From contig JAXMBZ010000002.1 of assembly GCA_046349615.1 (NCBI GenBank), forward strand, positions 434,001 through 498,000: a DNA stretch of 64,000 bases, written 5' to 3'. A program made the translations under genes and the position numbers. Below the pieces are notes generated by a model. That model worked only from the letters and a program-made list of their open reading frames with translations. It searched no databases and had not been told where the DNA came from. This document shows, piece after piece, positions 51,953 through 59,891 of the stretch (positions within the stretch are counted from its first letter, which is position 1; each line of letters opens with the position of its first letter). This DNA comes from JADJNY01 sp046349615. Its GTDB lineage: Bacteria > Planctomycetota > UBA1135 > GCA-002686595.

Positions 51953-53098
51953 GTGGGTGCGCCTCTGCCTCGATTCCTGCGTCGCATGCTCCTCGTTCGC
52001 GAGGCGCGCGCGGCGTTCCTCGCCGGCGAACTCGAGCGCGCGCTGGAACTCGTCGCGGAGCCCGACCTCGAACTCGATCCCGACGCGCGCGCGCTCGTCG
52101 CGGCGGCGCTCGAGCGCATCGAACGTGCCGCGACGGCCGCGCGCCACGCCGGCGATGCGATTGCGCTGCGGGCCGAACTCGAGCGGCTCGCGCGGCACGC
52201 GCCCGAACGCGCGCTCGCCTTCCAGCGCACGCTCACCGAGTCCGAGCCCGAACGTGCAGAACCGAGCTCGGCGCGTTCGAAGCGCGCGGTCGACGCGCTG
52301 CTCCAAGTCCTTCGCGCCGAGAGCGCGCGCGTTGCTCCGCGGACCGCGGCGGCGGAGAATGTCGCCGTGACGAGCGACGCGACCGAGCCGAAGGCGCCGA
52401 GTCCGGAGCGACCGCGGCTCTTCCACCTCGCCGTCGACGACGGCGGCGAGTTCCTCGTCGCGAGCGGCGCGCGGCTCGTGTTCGGTCACCTGCGTTCGCG
52501 CGCGGCGGACCTGCCGTTCCTCGCGGACGTCGGCGGTGCTCACGCGGAGCTCGTGCGCGCGGAGAGCTTCCACGGCGGGCAACGCTGGCACCTCGCGGCG
52601 TGCGCGGCGAACGCGGCGCTCCGTGTCAACGGGGTCGCGCTCCCCGCGGGGGGCGCGTCGCTCTCGGACGGCGATCGCGTCGAGCTCGCGCGCAACCTCG
52701 CGTTCCGTTTCGTCGCGAACGACGCGGCGAGCTCGTCCGCGCTGCTCGAGCTCGAGCACGGCGTCGAGTGCCACGGCGCGCTCCGCGTCCTGCTCCTCTG
52801 CCCCGGTGCCGCCGGGCGCGTCCGCATCGGGCCGAAGCGTCGGCGGCTCGTCACGGTCGCCGATCTCGAGCACGACGTCGCGCTCGAACTCGCGGGCGAC
52901 ACGCTGCGCATCGCGTGTCCGGGCGGCCTCCGCTGCGGCGGCGAGTCCGCGCCCGCGGGGCCGGGCGCCGCGCTCTCGATCCCGTGCCCGCCGACGGCGC
53001 CGATCGACGTGCACGTCGCCGCGCGACCGCGGACACGGCCGCCGTTCCTCCTCCTCTTCCGCCCGCTCGTCGCGGACCCCGGAGCGCTCGGCACATGA
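51953..53098 (+). CDS. FHA-like domain protein
   Basis: 381 residues from GTG 51953; an ATG at 51986 is an alternative. The N-terminal 130 residues are helical (EARAAFLAGELERALELVAE). A central part (about 150-245) matches the FHA pattern: LVFGHLRSRAADLPF in place of the GR...D motif, AHAELVRAE, and VNGVALPAGGASLSDGDRVEL. FHA domains bind phosphothreonine and would recognise targets of the kinase encoded next. The Arg/Ser residues that bind phosphate are not cleanly conserved, so this is a weak match. The C-terminal domain is beta-rich and unassigned. Confidence 0.6.
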   Translation: MGAPLPRFLRRMLLVREARAAFLAGELERALELVAEPDLELDPDARALVAAALERIERAATAARHAGDAIALRAELERLARHAPERALAFQRTLTESEPERAEPSSARSKRAVDALLQVLRAESARVAPRTAAAENVAVTSDATEPKAPSPERPRLFHLAVDDGGEFLVASGARLVFGHLRSRAADLPFLADVGGAHAELVRAESFHGGQRWHLAACAANAALRVNGVALPAGGASLSDGDRVELARNLAFRFVANDAASSSALLELEHGVECHGALRVLLLCPGAAGRVRIGPKRRRLVTVADLEHDVALELAGDTLRIACPGGLRCGGESAPAGPGAALSIPCPPTAPIDVHVAARPRTRPPFLLLFRPLVADPGALGT

Positions 53099-53126
53099 AG
53101 CTTGCACGCGGAGCGCGAGGCGCGCG

Positions 53127-53156
53127 TTGGGCCCCCCGGCATCGGCTGCGTAGGAT
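53127..53156 (+). promoter_or_regulatory. Candidate promoter of the Ser/Thr kinase gene
   Basis: TTGGGC, 18 bases, TAGGAT, about 30 bases ahead of the ATG at 53187. Confidence 0.35.
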
Positions 53157-53186
53157 GGGAGCGTCCCCCCGGGACGTCCGCTGACC

Positions 53187-54668
53187 ATGGACTGGGAGTC
53201 CTTCTACGCTCGCTTCCGCCAGCCCGACTTCGTCCCGGGCTTCGAGATCCAGAACCGGCTCGGCGGCGGCGCGTTCGGCGAGGTCTACAAGGCGCGCAAG
53301 GCGTCGATCGGCAAGGCCTACGCGATCAAGTTCCTCAAGGTCGAGGGCGACGAGCAACGCGACGCCGCGCTGCGCGAGCTCGAGCAAGTGCGACACTTCG
53401 CGGCGATCGACCACCCGAACCTCGTGACGATCGAGGATCTCGGCACGGTGATGAACGTGCCGTACCTGATCATGGGATACGCGGGCGAGGAGACGCTCGC
53501 GAAGCTGATGAAGCGCGGGCGCTTGGACCCCGAGCAGGCGCTCGCGTACTTCGTGCAGACGTGCCGCGGCGTGCTCGCGCTCCACGATCGGCGGCTCGTC
53601 CACTTCGACCTCAAGCCCGGCAACGTCTTCATCAAGGGCGACGTCGCGCGGGTCGGCGACTACGGGCTGTCGAAGATGATGGTCGACGGGCGGATGACGC
53701 TCTCGTTCGGCCGCGGCACGCCGCAGTACATGGCGCCGGAGATGCTGAAGAACCGCGCGGACCATCGCGCGGACATCTACTCGCTCGGGGTGATGCTGTA
53801 CGAGTGCGTCGCGGGCCGGGCGCCGTTCGAGAGCGACGTCCCCGGCGCGTTGCCGGTGCGCGAGAACGACGCGCCGCCCACCTTCCCCGAGGCCTTCCCC
53901 GAGTCGCTGCGGCGCGTCGTCGAGCGCTGCCTGCGCCTCGACCCGGTCGATCGCTATCCGAGCGTCGCCGAACTGCTCGCGGACCTCGGGCAGACCGCGC
54001 GGCCCGGCGATTCCGTGCGGTTCGAGCTCCCGCGTGGAACCGCGCTGGCCGCGGCGAGCGCGCGGGGGACGCCGCCGTCGTCCGGGCCCACGCCCGTGCC
54101 CGCGGCGCCGGCGTCGAGCGCTCCGGCGACGAGCGAGTCCCGGAGCACCGCGGCGGAGCTGACGCGCGGCGCGGTCGAGGTCGCGCGCGGGGTCTGGGAC
54201 GGTCTTCGCGGCGCGGAGCGGAGCCAGGACGCAGGCGCGTCGTCCGCGCCCCCGAGCTCGCCGACGGTGCGCACCTCCGGCGAATCCGCGCCTCCCGACG
54301 GGCTCGAGCGCGAGGCAGGTAGCCCGCGAATCCTGCGCTCGGCCGCACCCTTGAGTGCGTCCGCGTCCGCGCTCGCGGCGCCGCACGCGACGATCCCCGT
54401 GCCGCCGGCCGTCGAAGGCGGCGCGTTCGCGGCCCTCGCCGCGGCGATCGCGCTTTCGTTCGAGATGCTCGTCGCGCTCGTGCGCGGGCTCGGGGGAAGC
54501 GTGTCGGGCGGCTGGTCGCGCGCGAACGCCGCGGCCCCGGGACGCTCGCGCTTCGTCTCGGGGACCCTGCGCTTCGTGCGGCTCGTCCTCTTCCTCGCCG
54601 TCTTGCTCGCGCTCGGCACGCTCGTGTCGTTCGCGTTCTTCTGGCTCGTGCAAATGGGGGCCGCGTGA
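53187..54668 (+). CDS. Membrane-anchored Ser/Thr protein kinase
   Basis: 493 residues. The kinase domain covers about 18-275: glycine loop RLGGGAFGEVYKA, catalytic lysine K48 in YAIKFLKVEG, loop LVHFDLKPGNVFI (HFD in place of HRD, D141), VGDYGLSKM (DYG in place of DFG, D158), and APE in GTPQYMAPEML. A disordered Ala/Pro/Ser linker follows to about 440, and a C-terminal helix (VRLVLFLAVLLALGTLVSFAFFW) anchors it. It resembles planctomycete kinases linked to ECF sigma factors; the next gene, an ECF sigma factor, overlaps it by four bases. It should phosphorylate Ser/Thr of signalling partners, possibly that sigma factor. Confidence 0.92.
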   Translation: MDWESFYARFRQPDFVPGFEIQNRLGGGAFGEVYKARKASIGKAYAIKFLKVEGDEQRDAALRELEQVRHFAAIDHPNLVTIEDLGTVMNVPYLIMGYAGEETLAKLMKRGRLDPEQALAYFVQTCRGVLALHDRRLVHFDLKPGNVFIKGDVARVGDYGLSKMMVDGRMTLSFGRGTPQYMAPEMLKNRADHRADIYSLGVMLYECVAGRAPFESDVPGALPVRENDAPPTFPEAFPESLRRVVERCLRLDPVDRYPSVAELLADLGQTARPGDSVRFELPRGTALAAASARGTPPSSGPTPVPAAPASSAPATSESRSTAAELTRGAVEVARGVWDGLRGAERSQDAGASSAPPSSPTVRTSGESAPPDGLEREAGSPRILRSAAPLSASASALAAPHATIPVPPAVEGGAFAALAAAIALSFEMLVALVRGLGGSVSGGWSRANAAAPGRSRFVSGTLRFVRLVLFLAVLLALGTLVSFAFFWLVQMGAA

Positions 54669-55579
54669 CCGACTGGACGCCCGACATCGCTCGCTTGCAG
54701 CGCTTCGACGATCGAGAGTGGCTCGCCGTCGAGCGCAACTACGCCGGACGGTTGATGGCCTACGTGCATCGCCGCGTGCCGGACCGCACGTCGCGTGAAG
54801 ACGTGGTCCAGGAGACGTTCCTCGGCGCCGTGCGCGGCATCCAGGACTTCGATCCCGTGTTCACGTTCGAGCAGTACCTCTTCGGGATCTGCAAGAACCG
54901 CACGATCGACTGGCTCCGCCGCCAGAGGGCGATCGTCCTCCAGCCGCGCAGCGAGGACGAGGACGTCCCGATCCTCGAGACGCTCACGCAGGACGACGAG
55001 ACGCCGAGCGGGATCGTGCGCCAGACCGACCTCGTGCGCGCGGGCGAGGACCTGCTCGTCAAGATCCTGCGCGAGTGGGTGCAGGAGACCTGGCAGCAGG
55101 GCGAGTTCGTGCGCCTGATGGTGATCGAGGCCCTGTTCTCGGGCGAGTGGCGCAATCGCGACACCTGGGAGCGCTTCGGGTTGCGCGACGAGACGGCCGT
55201 CGCCGGGATCAAGTTCCGAGCGCTGAAGCGGCTGCGCGAACTCGCCGCCGCGAGCGATCCGCGGCGCAACCTGCTCCCACTCCTCGCCGTGGCGCTCGAC
55301 GACGACGAGACGCGGCCCGGAATCCGCGTCCCGACCGCCTGGAAGAAGGGCCGCGTGAGCTGCCCGGCACGGCACTGGCTCGCGCGGCACGTCGCCGGAT
55401 CGCTCGACGGCGGACCCGCGGAGTTCGTGCGCTTCCACCTCTCGGAGATGAAGTGCGAGTGGTGCCAGGCGAACGTCGACGACCTCGAGCGCCTCGAGTC
55501 GGAGGCGGACCTCGAGCCGCTGCTCGAACGAGTCGGGCAGTCGACGCTCCAGTTCCTCCGATCGCGCACGCAGCGCTGA
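54665..55579 (+). CDS. ECF sigma factor with C-terminal zf-HC2-like domain
   Basis: 304 residues from a GTG overlapping the kinase stop. Region 2 is at about 20-95 (SREDVVQETFLGAVRGIQDF, IDWLRRQRA). The HTH-like region 4 is at about 160-192 (DTWERFGLRDETAVAGIKF with RALKRLREL). A 100-residue extension follows. Residues 233-270 carry C233, H242, H258, C264 and C267 in the order LARHVAGSLDGG...FHLSEMKCEWC. This strongly resembles the zf-HC2 zinc anti-sigma fold, although H258 to C264 is two residues longer than HxxxCxxC. A sigma factor with a built-in anti-sigma-like sensor is unusual. Confidence 0.8.
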   Translation: MTDWTPDIARLQRFDDREWLAVERNYAGRLMAYVHRRVPDRTSREDVVQETFLGAVRGIQDFDPVFTFEQYLFGICKNRTIDWLRRQRAIVLQPRSEDEDVPILETLTQDDETPSGIVRQTDLVRAGEDLLVKILREWVQETWQQGEFVRLMVIEALFSGEWRNRDTWERFGLRDETAVAGIKFRALKRLRELAAASDPRRNLLPLLAVALDDDETRPGIRVPTAWKKGRVSCPARHWLARHVAGSLDGGPAEFVRFHLSEMKCEWCQANVDDLERLESEADLEPLLERVGQSTLQFLRSRTQR

Positions 55580-55653
55580 CCTCCGCGGCGGTCGGTAACG
55601 CGCTTCGAACGTGGGGGAGTCGGGCGGGTTGTGCTTGCCGTCGCGCGCGCAGC

Positions 55654-55659
55654 TAGGAT
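55654..55659 (+). promoter_or_regulatory. Candidate -10 box of the M28 peptidase gene
   Basis: TAGGAT about 37 bases before the ATG at 55697. TTGTGC at 55629-55634 (19 bases upstream) is a weak -35. Confidence 0.3.
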
Positions 55660-55696
55660 GCGCGATCCGCGCGCCGTCCATCGCGCCCCGCAAACC

Positions 55697-57304
55697 ATGA
55701 CCCATCCGAACCGCCTCGTGCGCCGATTTTCCGGCGTGGTCTTCGTCTCCGCGTTCCTCGCCTGCGCGGCGCCCGCAGGCGACGTCGTCGTCGAGAACGG
55801 AGCGGGAGTCCGCGCGTCCTCCGCGGTCGCGGGAGCCGTCGTCGACTCGCCCGGCCCGAAGGGACCGGGCGCGGGTGCGGCCAAGGCGGTCCCCGCGAAG
55901 GACTCGGCCGCGGCGCTGGAACTCGCGCTCGATTCGGTGCGTGCGGAGGAGATCCGCGCCGACGTGTTCTTCCTCGCGTCGGACCTCCTCGGCGGCCGCG
56001 ACACACCGAGCCCGGGGCTCCAGATCGCCGCGCGCTACCTGCGGGCGAGGCTCGAGCGCCTCGGCTTCGAGCCGGGCGCAAAGGACGGCTACTTCTTCAC
56101 CTACCCGCTCACGCAGAAGCGCCTGGACGAGGCTGCGTGCTCCGCGAAGGCCGCCCTCGGAGAGCGCACGATCGCGTTCCAACTCGGAGGCGATTACTTC
56201 CTTTCGGGGAGCGGTGATGCCTACGACAGCGCGGTCTCCGCGCGCGCCGTCTGGTGCGGCGGCGGCGACGACAAGGAGTTCGTCGCGGATTCGCTGCAGG
56301 GCAAGTGGGCCGTGTGCGTGGATCGCGGCCTCTCCGCGTTCCGCGTGACGCGCGCGGCGAAGAAGGCCGGGGCTGTGGGCTTGGTGCTCGTCGAGGCGGT
56401 CGACGCGAAGGAGAGCTACGCGAGCCGCTACGGGAAGATGGAGGAACTCCGGCGCGGCGGCGTCGACTACCCGCGCAAGTCCGAGACGCGGGGCGGCGAC
56501 TCGCAGGCCCAGGAGCACACGCCCCGCGTGCTCCTCTCGCGCGGCTCGTTCGAGCGGCTGCTCGCCCTCGCCGGGAAGAAGGAGGCCGAACTCGCGCCCG
56601 GCGCCGATCTCGGGTTCGAGTTCACGGAGACGCGCAAGCTCGACGGCGCGGGGACCGTCGAGGTCGAGAACGTGTGCGGCTTCTGGCGCGGGAGCGATCC
56701 GGTGCTCGCGAAGGAGGTGCTCCTCGTGACCGCGCATTACGACCACGTCGGCACGAGCCGCGGGCAGGTCTACAACGGCGCCGACGACAACGGCTCGGGC
56801 ACGTCCGGGCTCCTCGCGCTCGCGCAGGCTCTGACGAAGTACGGCCCGATGCGGCGCTCGGTGATGATCATGTGGGTCTCCGGCGAGGAGAAGGGCCTCT
56901 GGGGCTCCAAGGCCTGGACGGACAATCCGTGGTTGCCCGAGGGCTGCAAGCCCGTCTGCGACATCAACATCGACATGATCGGGCGCAACGAGCCGGAGAA
57001 GCTCCTGATCACGCCGACGGAGAAGCGCTCCGAGTACAACGGCATCGTGCGCCTCGCGCAGTCGCTCTCGCCGCTCGAGGGCTTCCCGAAGCTCGGGAGC
57101 GCCGACGAGTACTACGAGCGCTCGGACCACTACAACTTCGCGCGCAAGGGCATCCCCGCGGTGTTCCTCTTCTCCGACATCCACGCCGACTACCACAAGC
57201 CGACCGACGATCCGGAGAAGATCGACAACGACAAGATCCGCCGCGTCACGCGCCTCGTGCTGCGCGTCCTCGACGGTCTGCAGCAGGACTCGCTCGGGAT
57301 CTGA
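55697..57304 (+). CDS. M28 family zinc peptidase lipoprotein with PA domain
   Basis: 535 residues. The signal peptide ends in a lipobox (AFLAC, Cys23). After a linker, a PA-like domain (about 150-300, LGGDYFLSGSGDAYDSAVSA) is inserted before the catalytic core: VTAHYDHVG (metal His), NGADDNGSGTSGLLALAQAL (metal Asp), SGEEKGLWGSKAW (catalytic Glu and metal Glu), NIDMIGRNE (metal Asp), and SDIHADYHKPTDD (metal His). All five expected ligands are present, so it is likely an active aminopeptidase. It should act outside the inner membrane. It converges with a lipoprotein gene, leaving 9 bases. Confidence 0.92.
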   Translation: MTHPNRLVRRFSGVVFVSAFLACAAPAGDVVVENGAGVRASSAVAGAVVDSPGPKGPGAGAAKAVPAKDSAAALELALDSVRAEEIRADVFFLASDLLGGRDTPSPGLQIAARYLRARLERLGFEPGAKDGYFFTYPLTQKRLDEAACSAKAALGERTIAFQLGGDYFLSGSGDAYDSAVSARAVWCGGGDDKEFVADSLQGKWAVCVDRGLSAFRVTRAAKKAGAVGLVLVEAVDAKESYASRYGKMEELRRGGVDYPRKSETRGGDSQAQEHTPRVLLSRGSFERLLALAGKKEAELAPGADLGFEFTETRKLDGAGTVEVENVCGFWRGSDPVLAKEVLLVTAHYDHVGTSRGQVYNGADDNGSGTSGLLALAQALTKYGPMRRSVMIMWVSGEEKGLWGSKAWTDNPWLPEGCKPVCDINIDMIGRNEPEKLLITPTEKRSEYNGIVRLAQSLSPLEGFPKLGSADEYYERSDHYNFARKGIPAVFLFSDIHADYHKPTDDPEKIDNDKIRRVTRLVLRVLDGLQQDSLGI

Positions 57305-57313
57305 CCTGCGGAT

Positions 57314-57940
57314 TCAGCGCGCGTCGACGACTCGCAGGTCGTCGATCTTCCACTCGCGGCCGAGGCGCACCTCGGTGACCCGCGCCGGGTCGGTCCCCGC
57401 GGGCAGGTCCACGTGCGCCCAGAAGCGCGCCCCGCCGACGTCGAGCGGCGTGGTCTGCGTGTGGGCCTCGAAGCTCGAGTACTCGTCGAGCACGCGCTCC
57501 GCTCCCGCGTGGACCTCGACGAAATCGTCGAGGACGAAGGCGACTTCGATCCAGTGCCCGTGGGACTCGAGCACGAGCTGCGCTCGATCCCCCCGGATCT
57601 CGGCCGGTGCCTTCGGCTCGGCGTCCGCGATGCCGAGGCGCAGCAGGGGCTCGTCTTCGAGGAGTTGGGCGCGGAACTCGCGGTAGTTCAGGCGCGAGAC
57701 CTGGTTCCTGCGGCGGAAGTCGCGGGAAAGGCAGCGGTGCTCGAGATCCGGCTCGTCGGCGCGCCAGCCGACCTGGAAGGCGCGGAACGCCTGCTCCGGG
57801 GTACGGAATCCGAGCGCGAGGTAGTCCTCGGCGCGCGGCGGGGTCACGAGGAGGCAGCACCCCTGCAGCACGCCGAGCGCGCAGACCGCGAGGGGGGCGA
57901 GGGTCCGCGCGCGGCGCGGCGTCGGTCCGGGACGGGTCAT
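57314..57940 (-). CDS. Lipoprotein of unknown function
   Basis: 208 residues. MTRPGPTPRRARTLAPLAVC with a lipobox-like LQGCC near residue 27 indicates lipidation. The mature part (FRTPEQAFRAFQVGWRADEP, FVLDDFVEVHAGAERVLDEY) is mixed alpha/beta and resembles SnoaL/NTF2-like folds only loosely. It may be a periplasmic binding or structural protein. A start at 58027 is possible but the ATG at 57940 gives the proper signal peptide. Confidence 0.7.
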   Translation of the reverse strand: MTRPGPTPRRARTLAPLAVCALGVLQGCCLLVTPPRAEDYLALGFRTPEQAFRAFQVGWRADEPDLEHRCLSRDFRRRNQVSRLNYREFRAQLLEDEPLLRLGIADAEPKAPAEIRGDRAQLVLESHGHWIEVAFVLDDFVEVHAGAERVLDEYSSFEAHTQTTPLDVGGARFWAHVDLPAGTDPARVTEVRLGREWKIDDLRVVDAR

Positions 57941-58070
57941 GGGGACTCGGAAACTCGGGGCTCGGGCGGAGGATCTTCGCGGACCGAACCGATAGGGAGG
58001 GCGACAAAACCTTGACGCAGACTCCAACCCCTGTCGGCAGCGCTACGTACTCGCGCCCATTCCCGGCCGG

Positions 58071-58080
58071 ATGCTAGCAT
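58071..58080. promoter_or_regulatory. Palindrome ATGCTAGCAT ahead of the DUF1573 gene
   Basis: Perfect 10-base palindrome. Its TAGCAT half (58075-58080) could serve as a -10 box 26 bases before the ATG at 58107. Weak prediction. Confidence 0.3.
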
Positions 58081-58106
58081 TCCCGCCCTTGCAAGGAGAC
58101 CGATTC

Positions 58107-59735
58107 ATGTTCTCGACCCATCCCCGCACGCGCCGCCCCCTCGCCCTCGCCCTGTTCGGCGCGGTCCTGATGGGCGCGGCCACCCTCGCCGCCTGCACCC
58201 AGGAGTCCAAGCCCGCCCCGGCCGCCAGCACCGCGAGCACCGCGAAGCCGGAGGCCGTGAAGCAGGCCGAGGCCGCCGCCAACAAGATCCAGGAGGCTGC
58301 GAACAAGGCCGGCGCTGCGGCTCAGGACACCGCGAAGAAGGTCGAGCAGGCCGCGCACGAGACCGCCAAGAAGGCGGAAGCGGCCGCGACGGACACCGCC
58401 AAGAAGGCGGAGCAGGCCGTCCAGGGCAGCGAGGCCGCGGCGAAGGAAGCCGCCGCGAAGGCCGCCCAGGCCGCGCAGCAGGCCGCCGCCGAAAAGGCGA
58501 AGCTCGCCGCTCAGGCCGCTGCCGACGAGCACGCCGGCCACGACCACGCGAAGACTCCGGACGCGCCGAAGGCCCCGTTCGATCCGAACAACCCCGAAGC
58601 GGTCGACCCGAACTCGAAGGCCAAGCTGACCTTCGAATTCGGCACCGACACGAAGAACTTCGGCAAGGTGCTCCAGGGCGACGTGCTCAACCACGTGTTC
58701 GAGCTCAAGTCGACCGGGGAGGAAGACCTCGTCATCCGGCAGGCGAAGCCGACCTGCGGCTGCACCGTGGCGCAGATCACCTGCGAACAGGCCGACGGCA
58801 CGTTCGCTCCGTACGCGTTCGGGAACCCGATCCCGGTCGGCCGCAGGATCCAGATCCGCGCCACGCTGCACACCGTCAACAAGCGCGGTCACGCGGGCAG
58901 CCGCATCAACATCTTCTCGAACGACCCGCGCGGCCAATCGCAACTCGGTCTCGAAGCGGACGTCGATCCGTTCTTCAACATCAATCCGGCGGTGATCAAC
59001 TTCAACACGTTGTCCGCGAAGGACACGGCGAAGGACAAGGCCTCGATCACGACGGCGCACGGCGAGCGCGTCAAGTTGAACGCCCCGCTCGAGAACGTTC
59101 CGCAGGGCCTGAAGATCGAACTGAAGGCGCTCGACGCGGACGCCGACGGCAAGGCCTCGCGCTGGGACCTCGAGGTCAACGCGGGCCCGGGCCTCGTCGA
59201 GGGCAGCCTCGCCTACATGGTGCCCCTCAAGAGCGATCTCTCGATCCCCGGCGGTGAGAAGCTCCCGAACGGCCAGATGCCGACGTACGAATCGTCGGTC
59301 ACCGTCATGGCGCGCGTCACCGGCATGATCGAGTTCGCCCCCGCGTTCGTCTCGCTCGGCCTCATTCGCCCGGGTCAGACCGCGTCGCGCTCGATCCGCC
59401 TGACGAGCCACGACGGCGAGTTCAAGGTCACCGAACCGAAGGTCGCGATCCAGGGCCGCGACACCGTCGAGTGGGAGTACGCGAAGAACTTCACCACGAC
59501 GATCCGCCCGGTCCCGAACGAGAACGCGGTCGACGTCGAGGTCACGCTCACGGGCATGCCCGAATCGCTGTCGGGGTCCTTCAGCGGCAACCTCGTGATC
59601 CAGACCGGCTACGCGGCGAAGCCCGAGATCAAGCTCCCGATCACGGGCGTGTGCCGCGGCGGCGCCGTCGCTCCGGCGAGCGGCGTCACGCAGCCCGCGG
59701 GCACGCCGCCCGCGCCGGTCCCGGCTCCGAAGTAG
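58107..59735 (+). CDS. DUF1573 lipoprotein with LEA-like helical N-terminus
   Basis: 542 residues. AAGGAG (58093-58098) supports ATG 58107. The signal peptide ends at a lipobox (LAAC, Cys30). Residues about 45-140 are Ala/Lys-rich helices with three consecutive 11-residue units starting at T75, T86 and T97 (TAKKxExAxxx), as in LEA or apolipoprotein-like amphipathic helices. A His-rich EHAGHDHA follows. From about 178 the protein has DUF1573-type immunoglobulin-like domains (FGTDTKNFGKVLQGDVLNHV, KPTCGCTVAQITCEQ). The mature protein probably spans the periplasm from a membrane anchor. It ends at a strong terminator. Confidence 0.85.
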   Translation: MFSTHPRTRRPLALALFGAVLMGAATLAACTQESKPAPAASTASTAKPEAVKQAEAAANKIQEAANKAGAAAQDTAKKVEQAAHETAKKAEAAATDTAKKAEQAVQGSEAAAKEAAAKAAQAAQQAAAEKAKLAAQAAADEHAGHDHAKTPDAPKAPFDPNNPEAVDPNSKAKLTFEFGTDTKNFGKVLQGDVLNHVFELKSTGEEDLVIRQAKPTCGCTVAQITCEQADGTFAPYAFGNPIPVGRRIQIRATLHTVNKRGHAGSRINIFSNDPRGQSQLGLEADVDPFFNINPAVINFNTLSAKDTAKDKASITTAHGERVKLNAPLENVPQGLKIELKALDADADGKASRWDLEVNAGPGLVEGSLAYMVPLKSDLSIPGGEKLPNGQMPTYESSVTVMARVTGMIEFAPAFVSLGLIRPGQTASRSIRLTSHDGEFKVTEPKVAIQGRDTVEWEYAKNFTTTIRPVPNENAVDVEVTLTGMPESLSGSFSGNLVIQTGYAAKPEIKLPITGVCRGGAVAPASGVTQPAGTPPAPVPAPK

Positions 59736-59760
59736 AACCTCCGGGCCGCTGGCTTCCACC

Positions 59761-59802
59761 GCGAACGCCTCGCGCTGCACGCGCGGGGCGTTCGCGCTTT
59801 TT
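59761..59802 (+). terminator. Intrinsic terminator after the DUF1573 gene
   Basis: A 15-base stem (59761-59775 with 59781-59795, one G-T pair), a 5-base loop, and GCTTTTT ending at 59802. It is the clearest terminator in the window. Confidence 0.9.
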
Positions 59803-59803
59803 G

Positions 59804-59809
59804 TAGGCT
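59804..59809 (+). promoter_or_regulatory. Candidate -10 box of the type IV pilus motor operon
   Basis: TAGGCT directly after the terminator, 10 bases before the ATG of a 23-residue leader ORF. No clear -35. Confidence 0.35.
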
Positions 59810-59819
59810 ACCGTGCCGC

Positions 59820-59891
59820 ATGACGGAGATAGAGCGAACCAAGATGGTGTCGAGGGGGTCCGGCGAGGCGCAGAGGAGCGACCGAGGGTGA
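59820..59891 (+). CDS. Possible leader peptide overlapping the PilB-like start
   Basis: A 23-codon ORF (MTEIERTKMVSRGSGEAQ...) that begins 10 bases after the TAGGCT box and ends in a TGA at 59889-59891, overlapping the GTG start of the next gene by four bases. This overlap is the genome's usual coupling geometry. It could control translation of the motor gene, or be chance. Confidence 0.3.
   Translation: MTEIERTKMVSRGSGEAQRSDRG

Noticed and set aside
59813..59887. GTG at 59813 as start of the PilB-like gene
   Set aside because: It is only 3 bases after the -10-like box and would add non-family residues; GTG 59888 has a ribosome site and gives the normal N-terminus.
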